Positions 32,056 to 41,729 are shown, counted from the first letter of the stretch. The stretch is DNA of 64,000 nucleotides from Pelagibacterium flavum (GCF_025854335.1 NZ_CP107716.1:2783001-2847000); one strand, 5' to 3'. The notes: generated by a model not told the origin, from the letters alone. Numbers and translations are program-made.

Positions 32056-33894
32056 TTAGGAAGTCGGTTGCATTTTATCTTGTGTTACAGCCGGTGGCGG
32101 CAGCATCAGCGGCGCCTCGCGCGGCGCGGTCTGGCCGAAGGCTATCGAAAGCACGGATTCGAGCGTCAGGTAGGACCGCACCAGCCGGAATGCTATGTAT
32201 TCGGGTAGCCCGACAAGGGCCCCTATCCGGCCGTTGGCCAGCGCCGCAAACGCCGCCATGAGTGCTGGCGCGCCCAGAACCACGGCAATAACCGCCTGGA
32301 TGGTCAGTGGGCTTTGCGGATTGAAGCGCGCGAAATAATAAAGCACGCCAAAGATCACCAATGGCACCGTCATGGCCCGCCGGCCCGAATTGAGCAGCAT
32401 GAAGGGCAGGATGATCTTGCCGCGCACCGAAGGCATCCAGCCGTCCAGATAGTCGCGGTTGCGCGATGAGACGTGATAGACCGAGCGGAACCAGCGCATG
32501 CGCTGCTCGCGCAGATGCTTCCAGCTTGCCGGAACCTCGGACACATAGGTGACCGTCGGATCGCCGACCACGCGAAAGCCCATCTCGCCGATACGCAGCG
32601 ACATGTCGGTGTCTTCCCCGTTCATCCCGCCGGTAAAGCCCCCGGCGTCGCGCACCGCCTGTGTGCGATAGATGGCGAGCATGCCGGGCACGCCGACGAT
32701 GGCGTCAACCGCGCCATAGGCCACCTGATAATAACCGTGCTTGAGCAGCGTCTCGAGGTTTCGGGCCCTGTCGAATTTCCCCGTGCCCGGAGCAATCGGC
32801 AATCCCCCAACCACACCGACATCGCCGCGCCAGAAATGGCGCACGGCCCGCCGGACAGACGCGGGAGAAACCTGGGTGTCGGCATCGATGCGAATGACGA
32901 TTTCCGTCGTGGTCCGGGCGATACCGGAATTGAGGGCGTTCGACTTTCCCGGTATCGGCACGTCGACGACCTGCCCGCGCAGGTGTGGCATCTCCGCAAA
33001 GGCCCGTGCCGCCGTATGGGCCGTGCCGTCGGTCGAACAATTGTCCAGCACCAGCACGTGCACCTCCCCGCCATACTGGGCGGAGGCCCTTTCGAGCGCG
33101 GCCAGCGTGCGCGGCAGGATGTGGGCTTCGTTATGGGCCGGGATGATGACAGTCACCGGCGGGCAATATCCTGGCTTGCGCCGCAGCAGGGCACGGATGG
33201 TCCCGAGCACATAGAGCAGGAAAAACAGGACCGGCAGAAAAAGGAACACCCCCGGCCCCGTGCCGCCGAGCAGCGCGACGGACCGCAAATCGCCCACCAG
33301 CGGCAGATCGAGCGTGTCGATCCACAGCGACACCGCAATGCCAGCACCAACGGCCAGCACGATCAGAACAAACGCGATCGCCTTGAAGCGCGGGCTGAAC
33401 GGGGCGAACGCCGCCCGGCGAGGCATCGTCCCCTGGTCGAGCAAGCGGATCGAAAAGACATAAAAACCGAACAGCCCGGAGAGAATTTCCACCACATGGA
33501 TCGAATAGACAAAGCCGGTCAGCCGGTAGGCCATGATGTTGATGAGATCAAACGCGGCGCAGACGACGACATAATAGAGTGTGACTTCGAGGAAAAAGCG
33601 CAATCGCTGGGGTGCCCCGGCGCCCACCACAGCCGAAAAGGCGACAAAGAACGAGACGATGAAAATGCGCAGCGGGATCGAATGAACGCCCAGATAGGGC
33701 GAAAACACGACGTCGCCATTGGGGAACATCGCAGCCAAGGGCTCGGCGTTGACAACCGCGAGCAATGCGGCGGCCACCGCCGTAAAGATCAGGAGTAGGG
33801 ATGGCGCCGCCCAGACCGAAAGCGGTCGCGTCAGCTTTGCCGGGGCGCTGTCCACCGACCAATAGTCGTGATCCTTTGGCGCGCGCTGCAGCAT
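32056..33894 (-). CDS. Processive family-2 glycosyltransferase (BcsA-like polysaccharide synthase)
   Basis: The 612-residue protein has about six N-terminal membrane segments, a cytosolic GT-A domain (about 250-470) and three more C-terminal segments. The catalytic set is visible: DNCSTDG, DADT, GEDTD and QRMRW (the Q-x-x-R-W motif of processive synthases). No PilZ domain is seen, unlike true BcsA, so c-di-GMP control through PilZ is not expected. It follows the BcsB-like gene directly. The sugar used is unknown; the SQD1-like gene in the operon suggests UDP-sulfoquinovose may take part. Confidence 0.85.
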   Translation of the reverse strand: MLQRAPKDHDYWSVDSAPAKLTRPLSVWAAPSLLLIFTAVAAALLAVVNAEPLAAMFPNGDVVFSPYLGVHSIPLRIFIVSFFVAFSAVVGAGAPQRLRFFLEVTLYYVVVCAAFDLINIMAYRLTGFVYSIHVVEILSGLFGFYVFSIRLLDQGTMPRRAAFAPFSPRFKAIAFVLIVLAVGAGIAVSLWIDTLDLPLVGDLRSVALLGGTGPGVFLFLPVLFFLLYVLGTIRALLRRKPGYCPPVTVIIPAHNEAHILPRTLAALERASAQYGGEVHVLVLDNCSTDGTAHTAARAFAEMPHLRGQVVDVPIPGKSNALNSGIARTTTEIVIRIDADTQVSPASVRRAVRHFWRGDVGVVGGLPIAPGTGKFDRARNLETLLKHGYYQVAYGAVDAIVGVPGMLAIYRTQAVRDAGGFTGGMNGEDTDMSLRIGEMGFRVVGDPTVTYVSEVPASWKHLREQRMRWFRSVYHVSSRNRDYLDGWMPSVRGKIILPFMLLNSGRRAMTVPLVIFGVLYYFARFNPQSPLTIQAVIAVVLGAPALMAAFAALANGRIGALVGLPEYIAFRLVRSYLTLESVLSIAFGQTAPREAPLMLPPPAVTQDKMQPTS

Positions 33895-33896
33895 GG

Positions 33897-35552
33897 TCAG
33901 CGGTCGATCAGCATGACCGCGGCGTCGTCATCGAGATTCTCGATCAGCGCAGCGGCGCGCGGATCGGCGATGGCGATCAGGGCCGGGTCTTTGTCCTCAT
34001 TGGGTATCACCAGCCAGATCGATTGCGCACCGTCCCCGAATTCACCGGCAAGACGCAGCGCCGATTTGAGCGCTCCTGCTGTGGTCATTTCAAGCCTTGT
34101 TACGGCTGTTTCCGCGCCGGGACCGAACGCCACGCTGGTCTGGGCGGGCAGAAAAGATCCCAGCAGGGCCGCAGCGGTACGGGCCTGGCCGCGCGACAGG
34201 GGCGTGGCGACCTTGAGCTCGATGGTTTGATCGGCGGCCAGCGCGCGCACCATTTCGGGCCAGCCGCCGGTTGGCTGGACAACCTGCGGTATCAGCCGGG
34301 AGGTCGGCAACAATTGTGCCTGCGCGTCGGGGCCGACTCGACAGATGGACTCATTGGGGCTGGTGTCGATCAACTCGACAAGAATGGCGTTGGACAGCGT
34401 CTGGATATCGGAGGGCAATGTCACATCGAGAGAAATCGTGTCCCCCTGCCCGTCGAACCGTCCGGTTTCAAGCAGATTGCCGTTGAGCGAGACACGGACC
34501 ACCCAGTCATTGCCCGGCGCGAGTGTAGAGGTCTTGAGATCGATGACGAAACGGCGCGGCATCAATCCGCCGGGAAGATCGGCGAGGGCGTAGGGAACGG
34601 TCCATCGCCGCGAGCCCCGGAAGTTCTTGATCAGCGTTTCCGCCGAAAGCTTATCGACCGTCACCGGCCAGGCATCGGGCTCAGGCTGCAGAGCGGCCGA
34701 CATCCGGGCGGCCAGCAAGGCATCGATCCCCGCTTTCCCCCAAACCGCAATCCGGCCTCCCGAATCCAGCGTCAGGGCCGATCCTGCGGTTTGCGCCATG
34801 ACGAGGTCGGGCACCGCGTCATCGGCGGCAAACCACACCTCCATGCCCTTGCGGGCAAGATCCTGCCGGGCCCATATGGCCAGGGCCTGCGTGTCGGCAT
34901 CGGTTCCCAGTGCCAGCCACGCGGGATCGGACATCGTGGCAATGCGCACGGCGCGGGTATCGACCGGGTCGTCGGTGAACAGCGCCAGCCCGCTATCGGC
35001 GCTCAGGGTGATCGCGGCGCCGGAATTGGCGGCATCGACCGGGCACACCTGGCCGCCGCTTGTCGTGCCGCGGCCATCGAGCGTCACGATAAGGGCATTG
35101 GACAGCAGATCGCTCTCGCGCAGCGCGATCTCGACTTCGTGGCGAGACTGGCCGGGATCGAGCACGATTTCGCCACGGCGCACACCGTCGACGCTGATCG
35201 TGACGCGCCCGTCCCCGTCAGCCCCCAATTGCGCATCGAGCGCGAGCCTGAGCGTACCGGATTTGAAATTGACGCCCGAGGGCAAGGCAAAGCGGATTTC
35301 GGTGGAATCGGGAAAGCCCGCCAGCCCAATCCATTGATCGGCCATGGGGCGCGAAATCCAGATTTCGGTGCCACTCCCATTATCGGCCCGAGCGGGTTCG
35401 GCCGCGGGAAATTCCAGCCGCGGCAATGCGGATGTGTCCACCGCCGAGGTCAATCGCGCCAGCACCTCGCTATCGCGGGTGTAAGCAATGGCCACCCCCA
35501 CGATAACGAAGCTCAGGACCGCTATGAACAGCAGTCGCAGCAAGTCCTTCAT
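33897..35552 (-). CDS. BcsB-like periplasmic polysaccharide synthase partner
   Basis: An N-terminal membrane anchor (about residues 5-23) is followed by two jelly-roll, carbohydrate-binding-like modules (TEIRFALPSGVNF...LRLALDA, and PYALADLPGGLMPRRFVIDL with LNGNLLETGRF). These alternate with flavodoxin-like domains as in BcsB. It is shorter than BcsB (551 residues) and lacks the C-terminal membrane anchor. It probably guides the polymer made by the neighbouring synthase through the periplasm. It overlaps the SQD1-like stop by four bases and ends next to the synthase start, so the three genes are coupled. Confidence 0.75.
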   Translation of the reverse strand: MKDLLRLLFIAVLSFVIVGVAIAYTRDSEVLARLTSAVDTSALPRLEFPAAEPARADNGSGTEIWISRPMADQWIGLAGFPDSTEIRFALPSGVNFKSGTLRLALDAQLGADGDGRVTISVDGVRRGEIVLDPGQSRHEVEIALRESDLLSNALIVTLDGRGTTSGGQVCPVDAANSGAAITLSADSGLALFTDDPVDTRAVRIATMSDPAWLALGTDADTQALAIWARQDLARKGMEVWFAADDAVPDLVMAQTAGSALTLDSGGRIAVWGKAGIDALLAARMSAALQPEPDAWPVTVDKLSAETLIKNFRGSRRWTVPYALADLPGGLMPRRFVIDLKTSTLAPGNDWVVRVSLNGNLLETGRFDGQGDTISLDVTLPSDIQTLSNAILVELIDTSPNESICRVGPDAQAQLLPTSRLIPQVVQPTGGWPEMVRALAADQTIELKVATPLSRGQARTAAALLGSFLPAQTSVAFGPGAETAVTRLEMTTAGALKSALRLAGEFGDGAQSIWLVIPNEDKDPALIAIADPRAAALIENLDDDAAVMLIDR

Positions 35553-36769
35553 TGCAGTGCGCGTCGAGGAGGCTCAAGGGGGGAGAAATCGGGCGCATTC
35601 TCGTTGGACCAAATCGCTGTTGCCGGAACAGTGCTGAGATTGGCCCGATCAATGAACCGCGCGGCAATGTCCACCGTCTCGCTCATCAGGGCATCGGTGA
35701 GCAGGATCGGCTCGAGACCGAGAGTCTTCAACGTCGCGTTCGAGACGGCCAGTTCGTTTTCGGCCGCTTCCTTGCGCGGGTTGTCCACATATTCGATGTG
35801 CGCGCCGGTCAGTTCGGAAACCAGCTCGGCCAGATCACGCACGCGGCGGGTCTCGGCCACCTGGTTGATGATGCGGACCGGATCGCCGGCAGCCGGCGGA
35901 TTGTCCAGCGCCAGGGCGACACAGCGCACGGTATCCTGAATGTGGATGAAGGCGCGGGTTTGCCCGCCCGTCCCGTGAACCGTCAACGGATGACCGGCGG
36001 CGGCCTGCATGAGGAACCGGTTGAGCACGGTGCCGTAATCACCGTCATAGTCGAAGCGGTTGATCAGCGCCGGATCGCGCCGGGTTTCCTCGGTCTGGGT
36101 GCCCCATACGATGCCCTGATGCAGGTCGGTGATCCGCAGACGGTCATTGCGGGCATAGAACTGAAACATCAGCTGATCCATGGATTTGGTCAGGTGATAG
36201 ATGGATCCGGGCTTGGTCGGATGGAGGATCGAGCGCGCAAGATTGGCGCCGCCGGGCCCTTCGACACGAACCTGAAGATAGCCCTCGGGGATTTCCAGCC
36301 CGTCGCTCTCATAGCCATAAACGCCCATGGTCCCGAGATGAACCAGATGCGCATCGAGCTTGAGTTCGGCCAGCGCGGCAAGAACGTGGTGGGTGCCGCC
36401 GATATTGTTGTCGACCGTATAGATCTTGTGGGCGGCATCGCGCATCGAATAGGGCGCGGCGCGCTGTTCGGCGAAATGAACGATGGCATCGGGCTTGACC
36501 GACGCCAACAGGCGCCGCAATTCGGAATAGTCCCGGGCTATATCGAGTTCGACGATATCGATGTCGCGCCCGCTGACCTCTTTCCAGGTGTTTAGGCGCT
36601 CGTCGATTGACGTGATCGGCGTCAGGCTGGGGGCATCGAGTTCCTGGGCAATCCGGCGCCGCACGAAATTGTCGACGATGACAACTTCATATCCGAGTGC
36701 TGAAAGATGAAGCGAAGTCGGCCAGCCACAAAAGCCGTCGCCACCGAGAACAAGAACCGTTTTAGACAT
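35549..36769 (-). CDS. sqdB: SQD1/SqdB-like UDP-sulfoquinovose synthase
   Basis: The 406-residue short-chain epimerase-type enzyme has the family signature VLGGDGFCGWPTSLHLS, catalytic HLGTMGVYG and YHLTK (Tyr-x3-Lys), and long matches to SQD1 (GIVWGTQTEET, HGTGGQTRAFIHI). SQD1 makes UDP-sulfoquinovose from UDP-glucose and sulfite. It normally serves sulfolipid synthesis with sqdD/sqdX, but here it is coupled to a polysaccharide synthase and BcsB-like gene, with no sulfolipid transferase. I chose ATG 36769, which follows AAGGAAGG, over the upstream frame start. A sulfonated polysaccharide is inferred. Confidence 0.88.
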   Translation of the reverse strand: MSKTVLVLGGDGFCGWPTSLHLSALGYEVVIVDNFVRRRIAQELDAPSLTPITSIDERLNTWKEVSGRDIDIVELDIARDYSELRRLLASVKPDAIVHFAEQRAAPYSMRDAAHKIYTVDNNIGGTHHVLAALAELKLDAHLVHLGTMGVYGYESDGLEIPEGYLQVRVEGPGGANLARSILHPTKPGSIYHLTKSMDQLMFQFYARNDRLRITDLHQGIVWGTQTEETRRDPALINRFDYDGDYGTVLNRFLMQAAAGHPLTVHGTGGQTRAFIHIQDTVRCVALALDNPPAAGDPVRIINQVAETRRVRDLAELVSELTGAHIEYVDNPRKEAAENELAVSNATLKTLGLEPILLTDALMSETVDIAARFIDRANLSTVPATAIWSNENAPDFSPLEPPRRALQ

Positions 36770-36984
36770 AGAATAGGCCTTCCTTCGCAAAGCCTAAGGC
36801 TCGGCGAATTGAAAATTCGTCTGACGGTTTCGGCTGTCCCCCAAGACTATTGGCATGCCGCCAACGTACGCACTTCTACGAAAACCTGTCCCGTTGATAC
36901 CCCTTACGCGAATTAACTCAAGTTGGGATTTTGTGAACGGTACGTTCTTGTAGCCAGTCAAATCGGCCAAAGTCCGTCAGAAAA

Positions 36985-37010
36985 AAGGCGCCGCCCGAGG
37001 GCAGCGCCTT
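36985..37010. terminator. Bidirectional terminator hairpin after the MFS gene
   Basis: AAGGCGCcGCCC and GGGCaGCGCCTT pair around a short GAG loop. An A-run stands on the left (TTTTTT on the minus strand) and TATTTTT on the right. It ends the minus-strand MFS gene 26 bases after its stop. In the other direction no plus-strand gene needs it. Confidence 0.8.
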
Positions 37011-37035
37011 ATTTTTACACCTGATTTCCGTCCGG

Positions 37036-38532
37036 TCAGCGCCCCGGCACCGGCTCGGCGCCCATGGGCTGGGCGGGCGGGCGGCGGATGAAGAACGCCG
37101 CCACGATCGCAAACATCGAGATGATCGCCCCGCACAGGAACGCAAGCTGGATGCCCTGCGACATGGCCGGAATCGCCTCCACGCCATCGGCTGCCAGGTC
37201 AGCGGCCCGCAATGTCATCAGCGAGACGAACAAGGCGATGCCCGCTGCACCGGCGACCTGCTGGATCGTCCCGATCACCGCGCTGCCGTGCGAATAGAGG
37301 TGCCGTGGCAGCGAGCCCAGGCTCGAGGTGAACAGCGGCGTAAACATCAGAGCCAGCCCAAGGCTGAGGACAATGTGCAGCCCGAGGATGAAATAGATCG
37401 AGGTGAACTGGTTCAACGTCGTCATGCCCCACAGGACCGCGCTGACAAGGATGGTCCCCGGCACGAGCAGCACTGTGGGTCCGAACTTGTCGAACAGCCT
37501 TCCAACGAACGGCGCCATCAGCCCCATGACCAGCCCGCCGGGCAGCAGGGTCAGCCCGGTCTGGGATGCGTCGAGCCCCAGAACGTTCTGCATGTAGATC
37601 GGCAGCAGAATGAGCGATCCGAACATGGCCATCATGGAAATCGCCATCATGACGACACTGACCGCGAACACCGGCGTGCCAAAGGTGCGCAGGTCGAGCA
37701 GTGCCGCGTCGCGTTTCTGGAGCGCGAACTGGCGCGTGATGAACAGGCCGAGCCCGATCACGCCGACAACCACCGGCACCCAAAGAGGGAAGACGGACGT
37801 GCCGCCGCCATGGGAAGCCTCACCGCCCAGGCTGCTCAGACCATAAACCAGCCCGCCAAAACCCAGCGCCGAAAGGACAACCGACAAGATATCGAGCGGC
37901 GCCTTGGAGGGCGTCGTGACGTTGACGATCTTGGCGGCACCAAGCGCCAGCGCGGCAAGCGCGATGGGCAGGACCAGATAGAACATCCAGCGCCATTCGA
38001 GGTGCTCGAGAATGAAACCGCCAATGGTCGGTCCCAGCGCCGGCGCCACCGAAATGACAATCGAGATGTTGCCCATGGTCCGCCCGCGCGATTCGGGCGG
38101 CACGAGGTTCATGATGGTCGTCATGAGCAAGGGCATCATGATTGCGGTCCCGCAGGCCTGAATGATGCGCCCCACCAGCAGCACCTCAAAGCCCGGTGCC
38201 AGGCCCGATAGCAGCGTGCCGGCGCTGAACGCGGACATGGCCAGGATAAAGACCGGGCGCGTGTTGAGCCTTTGCAGCAGATAGCCGGTGATGGGAATGA
38301 CCACCGCCATGGTCAGCATGAAGGCCGAGGTCAGCCATTGCGCCGCGCTGGCGCTGATGGTGAGGTCTTCCATCAGGTGCGGAATGGCCACGCTCATGAT
38401 GGTCTCGTTGAGAATCACCACAAAGGCCGAAACCAGCAGCAGGCCAATGACCAGCCTGTTGCGGGCCGTGTTATCGGTTTCGCCCAAAGGCGTTTGGGGC
38501 GCGGACGCGCCGTTCACATCTGTCGGTGACAT
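37036..38532 (-). CDS. MFS multidrug exporter, DHA2 (EmrB/QacA) family
   Basis: With its start at 38532 the protein has 498 residues and about 14 membrane segments. Family signs are the loop-2 motif LTSAFMLTMAVVIPITGYLLQRLNTRPVF, RIIQACGTAIMMPLL in segment 4 and ISIVISVAPALGPTIGGF in segment 5. DHA2 members export drugs and other hydrophobic compounds by proton antiport, usually with an EmrA-type partner, which is not present here. Substrate is unknown. The longer upstream frame (to 38727) lacks a ribosome site. Confidence 0.88.
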   Translation of the reverse strand: MSPTDVNGASAPQTPLGETDNTARNRLVIGLLLVSAFVVILNETIMSVAIPHLMEDLTISASAAQWLTSAFMLTMAVVIPITGYLLQRLNTRPVFILAMSAFSAGTLLSGLAPGFEVLLVGRIIQACGTAIMMPLLMTTIMNLVPPESRGRTMGNISIVISVAPALGPTIGGFILEHLEWRWMFYLVLPIALAALALGAAKIVNVTTPSKAPLDILSVVLSALGFGGLVYGLSSLGGEASHGGGTSVFPLWVPVVVGVIGLGLFITRQFALQKRDAALLDLRTFGTPVFAVSVVMMAISMMAMFGSLILLPIYMQNVLGLDASQTGLTLLPGGLVMGLMAPFVGRLFDKFGPTVLLVPGTILVSAVLWGMTTLNQFTSIYFILGLHIVLSLGLALMFTPLFTSSLGSLPRHLYSHGSAVIGTIQQVAGAAGIALFVSLMTLRAADLAADGVEAIPAMSQGIQLAFLCGAIISMFAIVAAFFIRRPPAQPMGAEPVPGR

Positions 38533-38798
38533 TGGATATCTCTTGATCTGGCGGCCCGCCGCTCCAGCGCGCACGCAAATTTGACTGTGCTGAATCTGCC
38601 TGTTGAAATCGAAAGTCAAGCCATCGAGTTCAACCCTCTTATTGCTGTCGTCGATGACGGGCGAAAAACACTTGCCCTTACCCCCGTATCGGCTTTCACT
38701 GAACGGGCTGACCCACAGGGCAGCCACAATGCCAGCGAAGGGCCGCGCCGCCGTATTGGGGGAGGTGAAGCGACTCGAAACAAAGGATGAGGCCTATC

Positions 38799-40529
38799 AT
38801 GCATATTCTACGTCACGGCGGAGCCTTGCTTTCCGCCGCTCTCCTTTCATCAGTGCCGGTCTGGGCACAGGACGTTCCCCAACCCGAAGATACGACAGCC
38901 ATCGCCGATAACGAATCCGTGATGGCCGAGGATTTCATGATCGCCTCGGCCCATCCACTGGCCACACAGGCCGGCTATGATGTGCTGGCGGCGGGCGGTT
39001 CGGCGGCCGATGCGGCCGTTGCCGTCCAGACCATGCTCGGGCTCGTCGAGCCGCAAAGCTCGGGGCTGGGTGGCGGTGCGTTCCTGCTCTATTGGGACGC
39101 GGCAACCGGTGAACTCACCACCTACGACGCGCGCGAGAAAGCCCCGCTGGCCGCCGATGGCGATTACTGGCTCGACGAGAGCGGTGAACCCATGGGCTTC
39201 ATGGACGCGGTGATTGGCGGTCGCTCGGCCGGTGTACCCGGCACGCCGATGCTGCTTGAAACCCTCCATACCGATCACGGGACCATGGATTGGGCAGAGT
39301 TGCTCCAGCCCGCCATAGACACCGCCGAGAACGGTTTTACCGTCACCCAGCGGATGGCGGATTCGGTTGCCGGAGCCACCGGTCTCGATACCTTTGTTGA
39401 GACGTCCGAGTATTTCTTCCCCGGCGGCGAGCCGATTGCCGAAGGCTCGACCCTGACCAATCAGGCCTATGCCGATACGCTCAAGCTCTATGCCGAAGAG
39501 GGCGCGGCGCCTTTCTATACCGGCGAGATCGCCGAAGACATCGTTGCGGCGCTCAACACCAACATCAATCCCGGCATCCTCACCATGGAGGATATGGCGG
39601 CCTATGAGGTAATAAAGCGCGATCCGGTCTGCATGGATTATCGCGGCTACGAGGTTTGCGGCATGGGTCCCCCCTCCTCGGGCGCTCTGACCGTCGGTCA
39701 GATCCTGGGGGTTCTCGAGCCGTTCGACATTGCCGCCATGGAAGACGGCGTCGCGTTCCGCCACCTGTTCGCCGAAGCGTCCAAATTGGCCTTTGCCGAT
39801 CGCGGGCTCTATCTGGGCGACAGCGACTTCGTCGACATCCCCGAAGGCTATCTCGATGATGCCTACCTGGCCGAACGCAGTGCGCTGATCGACCCCGACG
39901 CCTCGATGGGTACCGCCTCCCCCGGCGTTCCTCCGGGATGGGATGAGGCGCTTCTGGCCTCCGATATCGAACGTCCACGCGCCGGCACCTCGCATTTCGT
40001 CATCGTCGATGCCGAAGGCAATGCGATTTCAGCGACAACGACGATCGAGAGCGGCTTTGGCAGCCGGGTGATGACCCGCGGCTTCCTGCTCAATAACGAG
40101 CTGACTGACTTCTCGTTCGCACCGGAAGCCGATGGCGCGCCCATCGCCAACAGGGTCGAGCCCGGCAAGCGCCCGCGTTCGTCAATGGCCCCGACCATCG
40201 TCTTTGAAAACGACGCTCCGGTGCTCTTGACCGGCAGCCCCGGCGGCGCGGCGATCATCCACTACACGGCCCTGTCGCTGGTCTCGCTGCTCGATTGGGG
40301 CATGGACCCGCAGGAAGCCATCGACCTGCCGCATGTGACCAATTTCAACGGCCGCACCAATATCGAGGAGGGTGAAGGCTCTGCCGAACTGGCCGCAGGT
40401 CTCGAGGCTCTGGGCCATGAGGTCAACGTCACCAACCTCAACTCCGGCCTGCACGTCATCAAGCTCACCGATGAGGGCCTGATCGGCGCCGCCGACAAAC
40501 GCCGCGAAGGCGTCGTCATGGGCGATTGA
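38799..40529 (+). CDS. ggt: Gamma-glutamyltransferase (glutathione hydrolase) precursor
   Basis: A signal peptide (MHILRHGGALLSAALLSSVPVWAQ) is followed by the Ggt precursor: GGSAADAAVAVQTMLGLVEPQSSGLGGGAF, then GPPSSGALTVGQIL and the cleavage site with catalytic Thr in AGTSHFVIVD (about residue 397), and LLTGSPGG near the end. The enzyme cleaves glutathione in the periplasm after self-processing. I chose the ATG at 38799 because GGATGAGG lies six bases upstream; the ATG at 38787 has no ribosome site. Length (576 aa) is normal. It stands alone. Confidence 0.93.
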   Translation: MHILRHGGALLSAALLSSVPVWAQDVPQPEDTTAIADNESVMAEDFMIASAHPLATQAGYDVLAAGGSAADAAVAVQTMLGLVEPQSSGLGGGAFLLYWDAATGELTTYDAREKAPLAADGDYWLDESGEPMGFMDAVIGGRSAGVPGTPMLLETLHTDHGTMDWAELLQPAIDTAENGFTVTQRMADSVAGATGLDTFVETSEYFFPGGEPIAEGSTLTNQAYADTLKLYAEEGAAPFYTGEIAEDIVAALNTNINPGILTMEDMAAYEVIKRDPVCMDYRGYEVCGMGPPSSGALTVGQILGVLEPFDIAAMEDGVAFRHLFAEASKLAFADRGLYLGDSDFVDIPEGYLDDAYLAERSALIDPDASMGTASPGVPPGWDEALLASDIERPRAGTSHFVIVDAEGNAISATTTIESGFGSRVMTRGFLLNNELTDFSFAPEADGAPIANRVEPGKRPRSSMAPTIVFENDAPVLLTGSPGGAAIIHYTALSLVSLLDWGMDPQEAIDLPHVTNFNGRTNIEEGEGSAELAAGLEALGHEVNVTNLNSGLHVIKLTDEGLIGAADKRREGVVMGD

Positions 40530-40594
40530 TCCCTTTCATGGCTGGCGGCCCCTGTCCGCCAGCCTCCCCCCACATCTGTCAGGGCGTGTATTGG

Positions 40595-40873
40595 GCCCAC
40601 GGCATTCACAAAAATCCTCTGCCACCCCGGCCTTGAGCCGGGATCCAGTACACTCGCCCCCGAGAAAGAACCGCCCCCTCTGCCGGCTACGGCTTCCGGT
40701 CTTCGCCCGGGATGACGGAAGGTGGAGACGGCATCGACGCCCGGGAATATTCCCGGGGTGAGAGGGCCTGTGTCCGGCCACGGCATTCATAAATGCCCGC
40801 TGTCATCCCGGCCTTGAGCCGGGATCCAGTACACTCAACACCCGAGAAAGAACCGCCCCCTCTGCCGGCTACG
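40595..40873. repeat. Pair of about 95-bp intergenic direct repeats with internal palindromes
   Basis: The 400-base gap after ggt holds two copies (from about 40595 and 40777) of a sequence containing CACGGCATTCA, CCCGGCCTTGAGCCGGGATCC and CGAGAAAGAACCGCCCCC. Each has a GGCCTTGAGCC hairpin. Between them is CCCGGGAATATTCCCGGG, a perfect palindrome. No gene is present. They look like a mobile intergenic repeat family; a relative with TGTCATTCCGGC lies at 45750. Confidence 0.8.
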
Positions 40874-40928
40874 CATTGCCGGAATCCAGCTCAAGGCCGC
40901 GCCCCGAGCAAGGCCGGTCGCGTGTGCC

Positions 40929-41729
40929 TCAGCGCCCCGGCAGTTGCCCGCCCAGAATAACCGTCAATTCCTTTGCCGCCTCGGCGATCAGCCGCCCCAG
41001 CACATGCAACCGTTCGTCGCTGACGCGTACCGCGAGCCCTGAAATCGAAATCGCGCACAGCGCTTCGGCCTGAGCGTTATAGACGACCGCCGCAGCACAT
41101 CTGAGCCCGGTTACGAACTCCTCATCGTCCAGCGCATAGCCCCGCTGGCGGATGGCGGCGATATCGGCGCGGAGTTCGGAGGCCCTGGTTATCGATTTTT
41201 CGGTGATCCTGCGCAGCCCGTTCCGCGATATGGCCGCATCCACGTCGGCGTCGGAATAGCTGGCGAGGATCGCCTTGCCCATGCCCGAATTGACGACCGG
41301 CGCCCTGCCCCCGACCCTGGTGATCGCACGCATGATTTCGCGGCTTTCCACCTGGGTCAGCACCACAACCTCCCCGTCGTCGACGATGCCGAGATTGACC
41401 GTTTCGCGGGTCTGGTCGCGCAGGCGACGCAAAAGCGGGAGGGCCGGCGCAACGAAATTGCGCTGGCGCACGAACGCCGAACCGACGGTGAACGCACCGC
41501 GTCCGACGTGCCACATGCCATCGGAGCGGTCGAACTGCACGAAGCGGCGCTGCTCGAGCGTTGTCAAAAGCCGGTGGACCGTGGAAACCGAAAGGCCGGT
41601 GCGCCTGGCCAAATCGGTCAGGCGATAGCCTTCCTCGTCCTCGCCGAGCACTTCGAGGATAGCCATGGCCCGGTCGATCGACTGCACGATACCCGAACGC
41701 GGCGGCGGGCTGGTCACCATTTCATTCAT
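40929..41729 (-). CDS. IclR-family transcriptional regulator
   Basis: The 266-residue protein has an N-terminal winged HTH (AMAILEVLGEDEEGYRLTDLARRTGLSVSTVHRLLTTLEQRRFV) and a C-terminal IclR ligand domain (ETVNLGIVDDGEVVVLTQVES, then NSGMGKAILASYSD). IclR members control catabolic or stress genes on binding small organic ligands. It converges on the ggt gene across the repeat region, and its target is unclear. An acyltransferase relic starts divergently 110 bases away. Confidence 0.92.
   Translation of the reverse strand: MNEMVTSPPPRSGIVQSIDRAMAILEVLGEDEEGYRLTDLARRTGLSVSTVHRLLTTLEQRRFVQFDRSDGMWHVGRGAFTVGSAFVRQRNFVAPALPLLRRLRDQTRETVNLGIVDDGEVVVLTQVESREIMRAITRVGGRAPVVNSGMGKAILASYSDADVDAAISRNGLRRITEKSITRASELRADIAAIRQRGYALDDEEFVTGLRCAAAVVYNAQAEALCAISISGLAVRVSDERLHVLGRLIAEAAKELTVILGGQLPGR

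Noticed and set aside
32473..35939. Long plus-strand frames opposite the polysaccharide operon
   Set aside because: They are shadows of strongly supported minus-strand genes; the products are low-complexity and Arg/Gly/Gln-rich.
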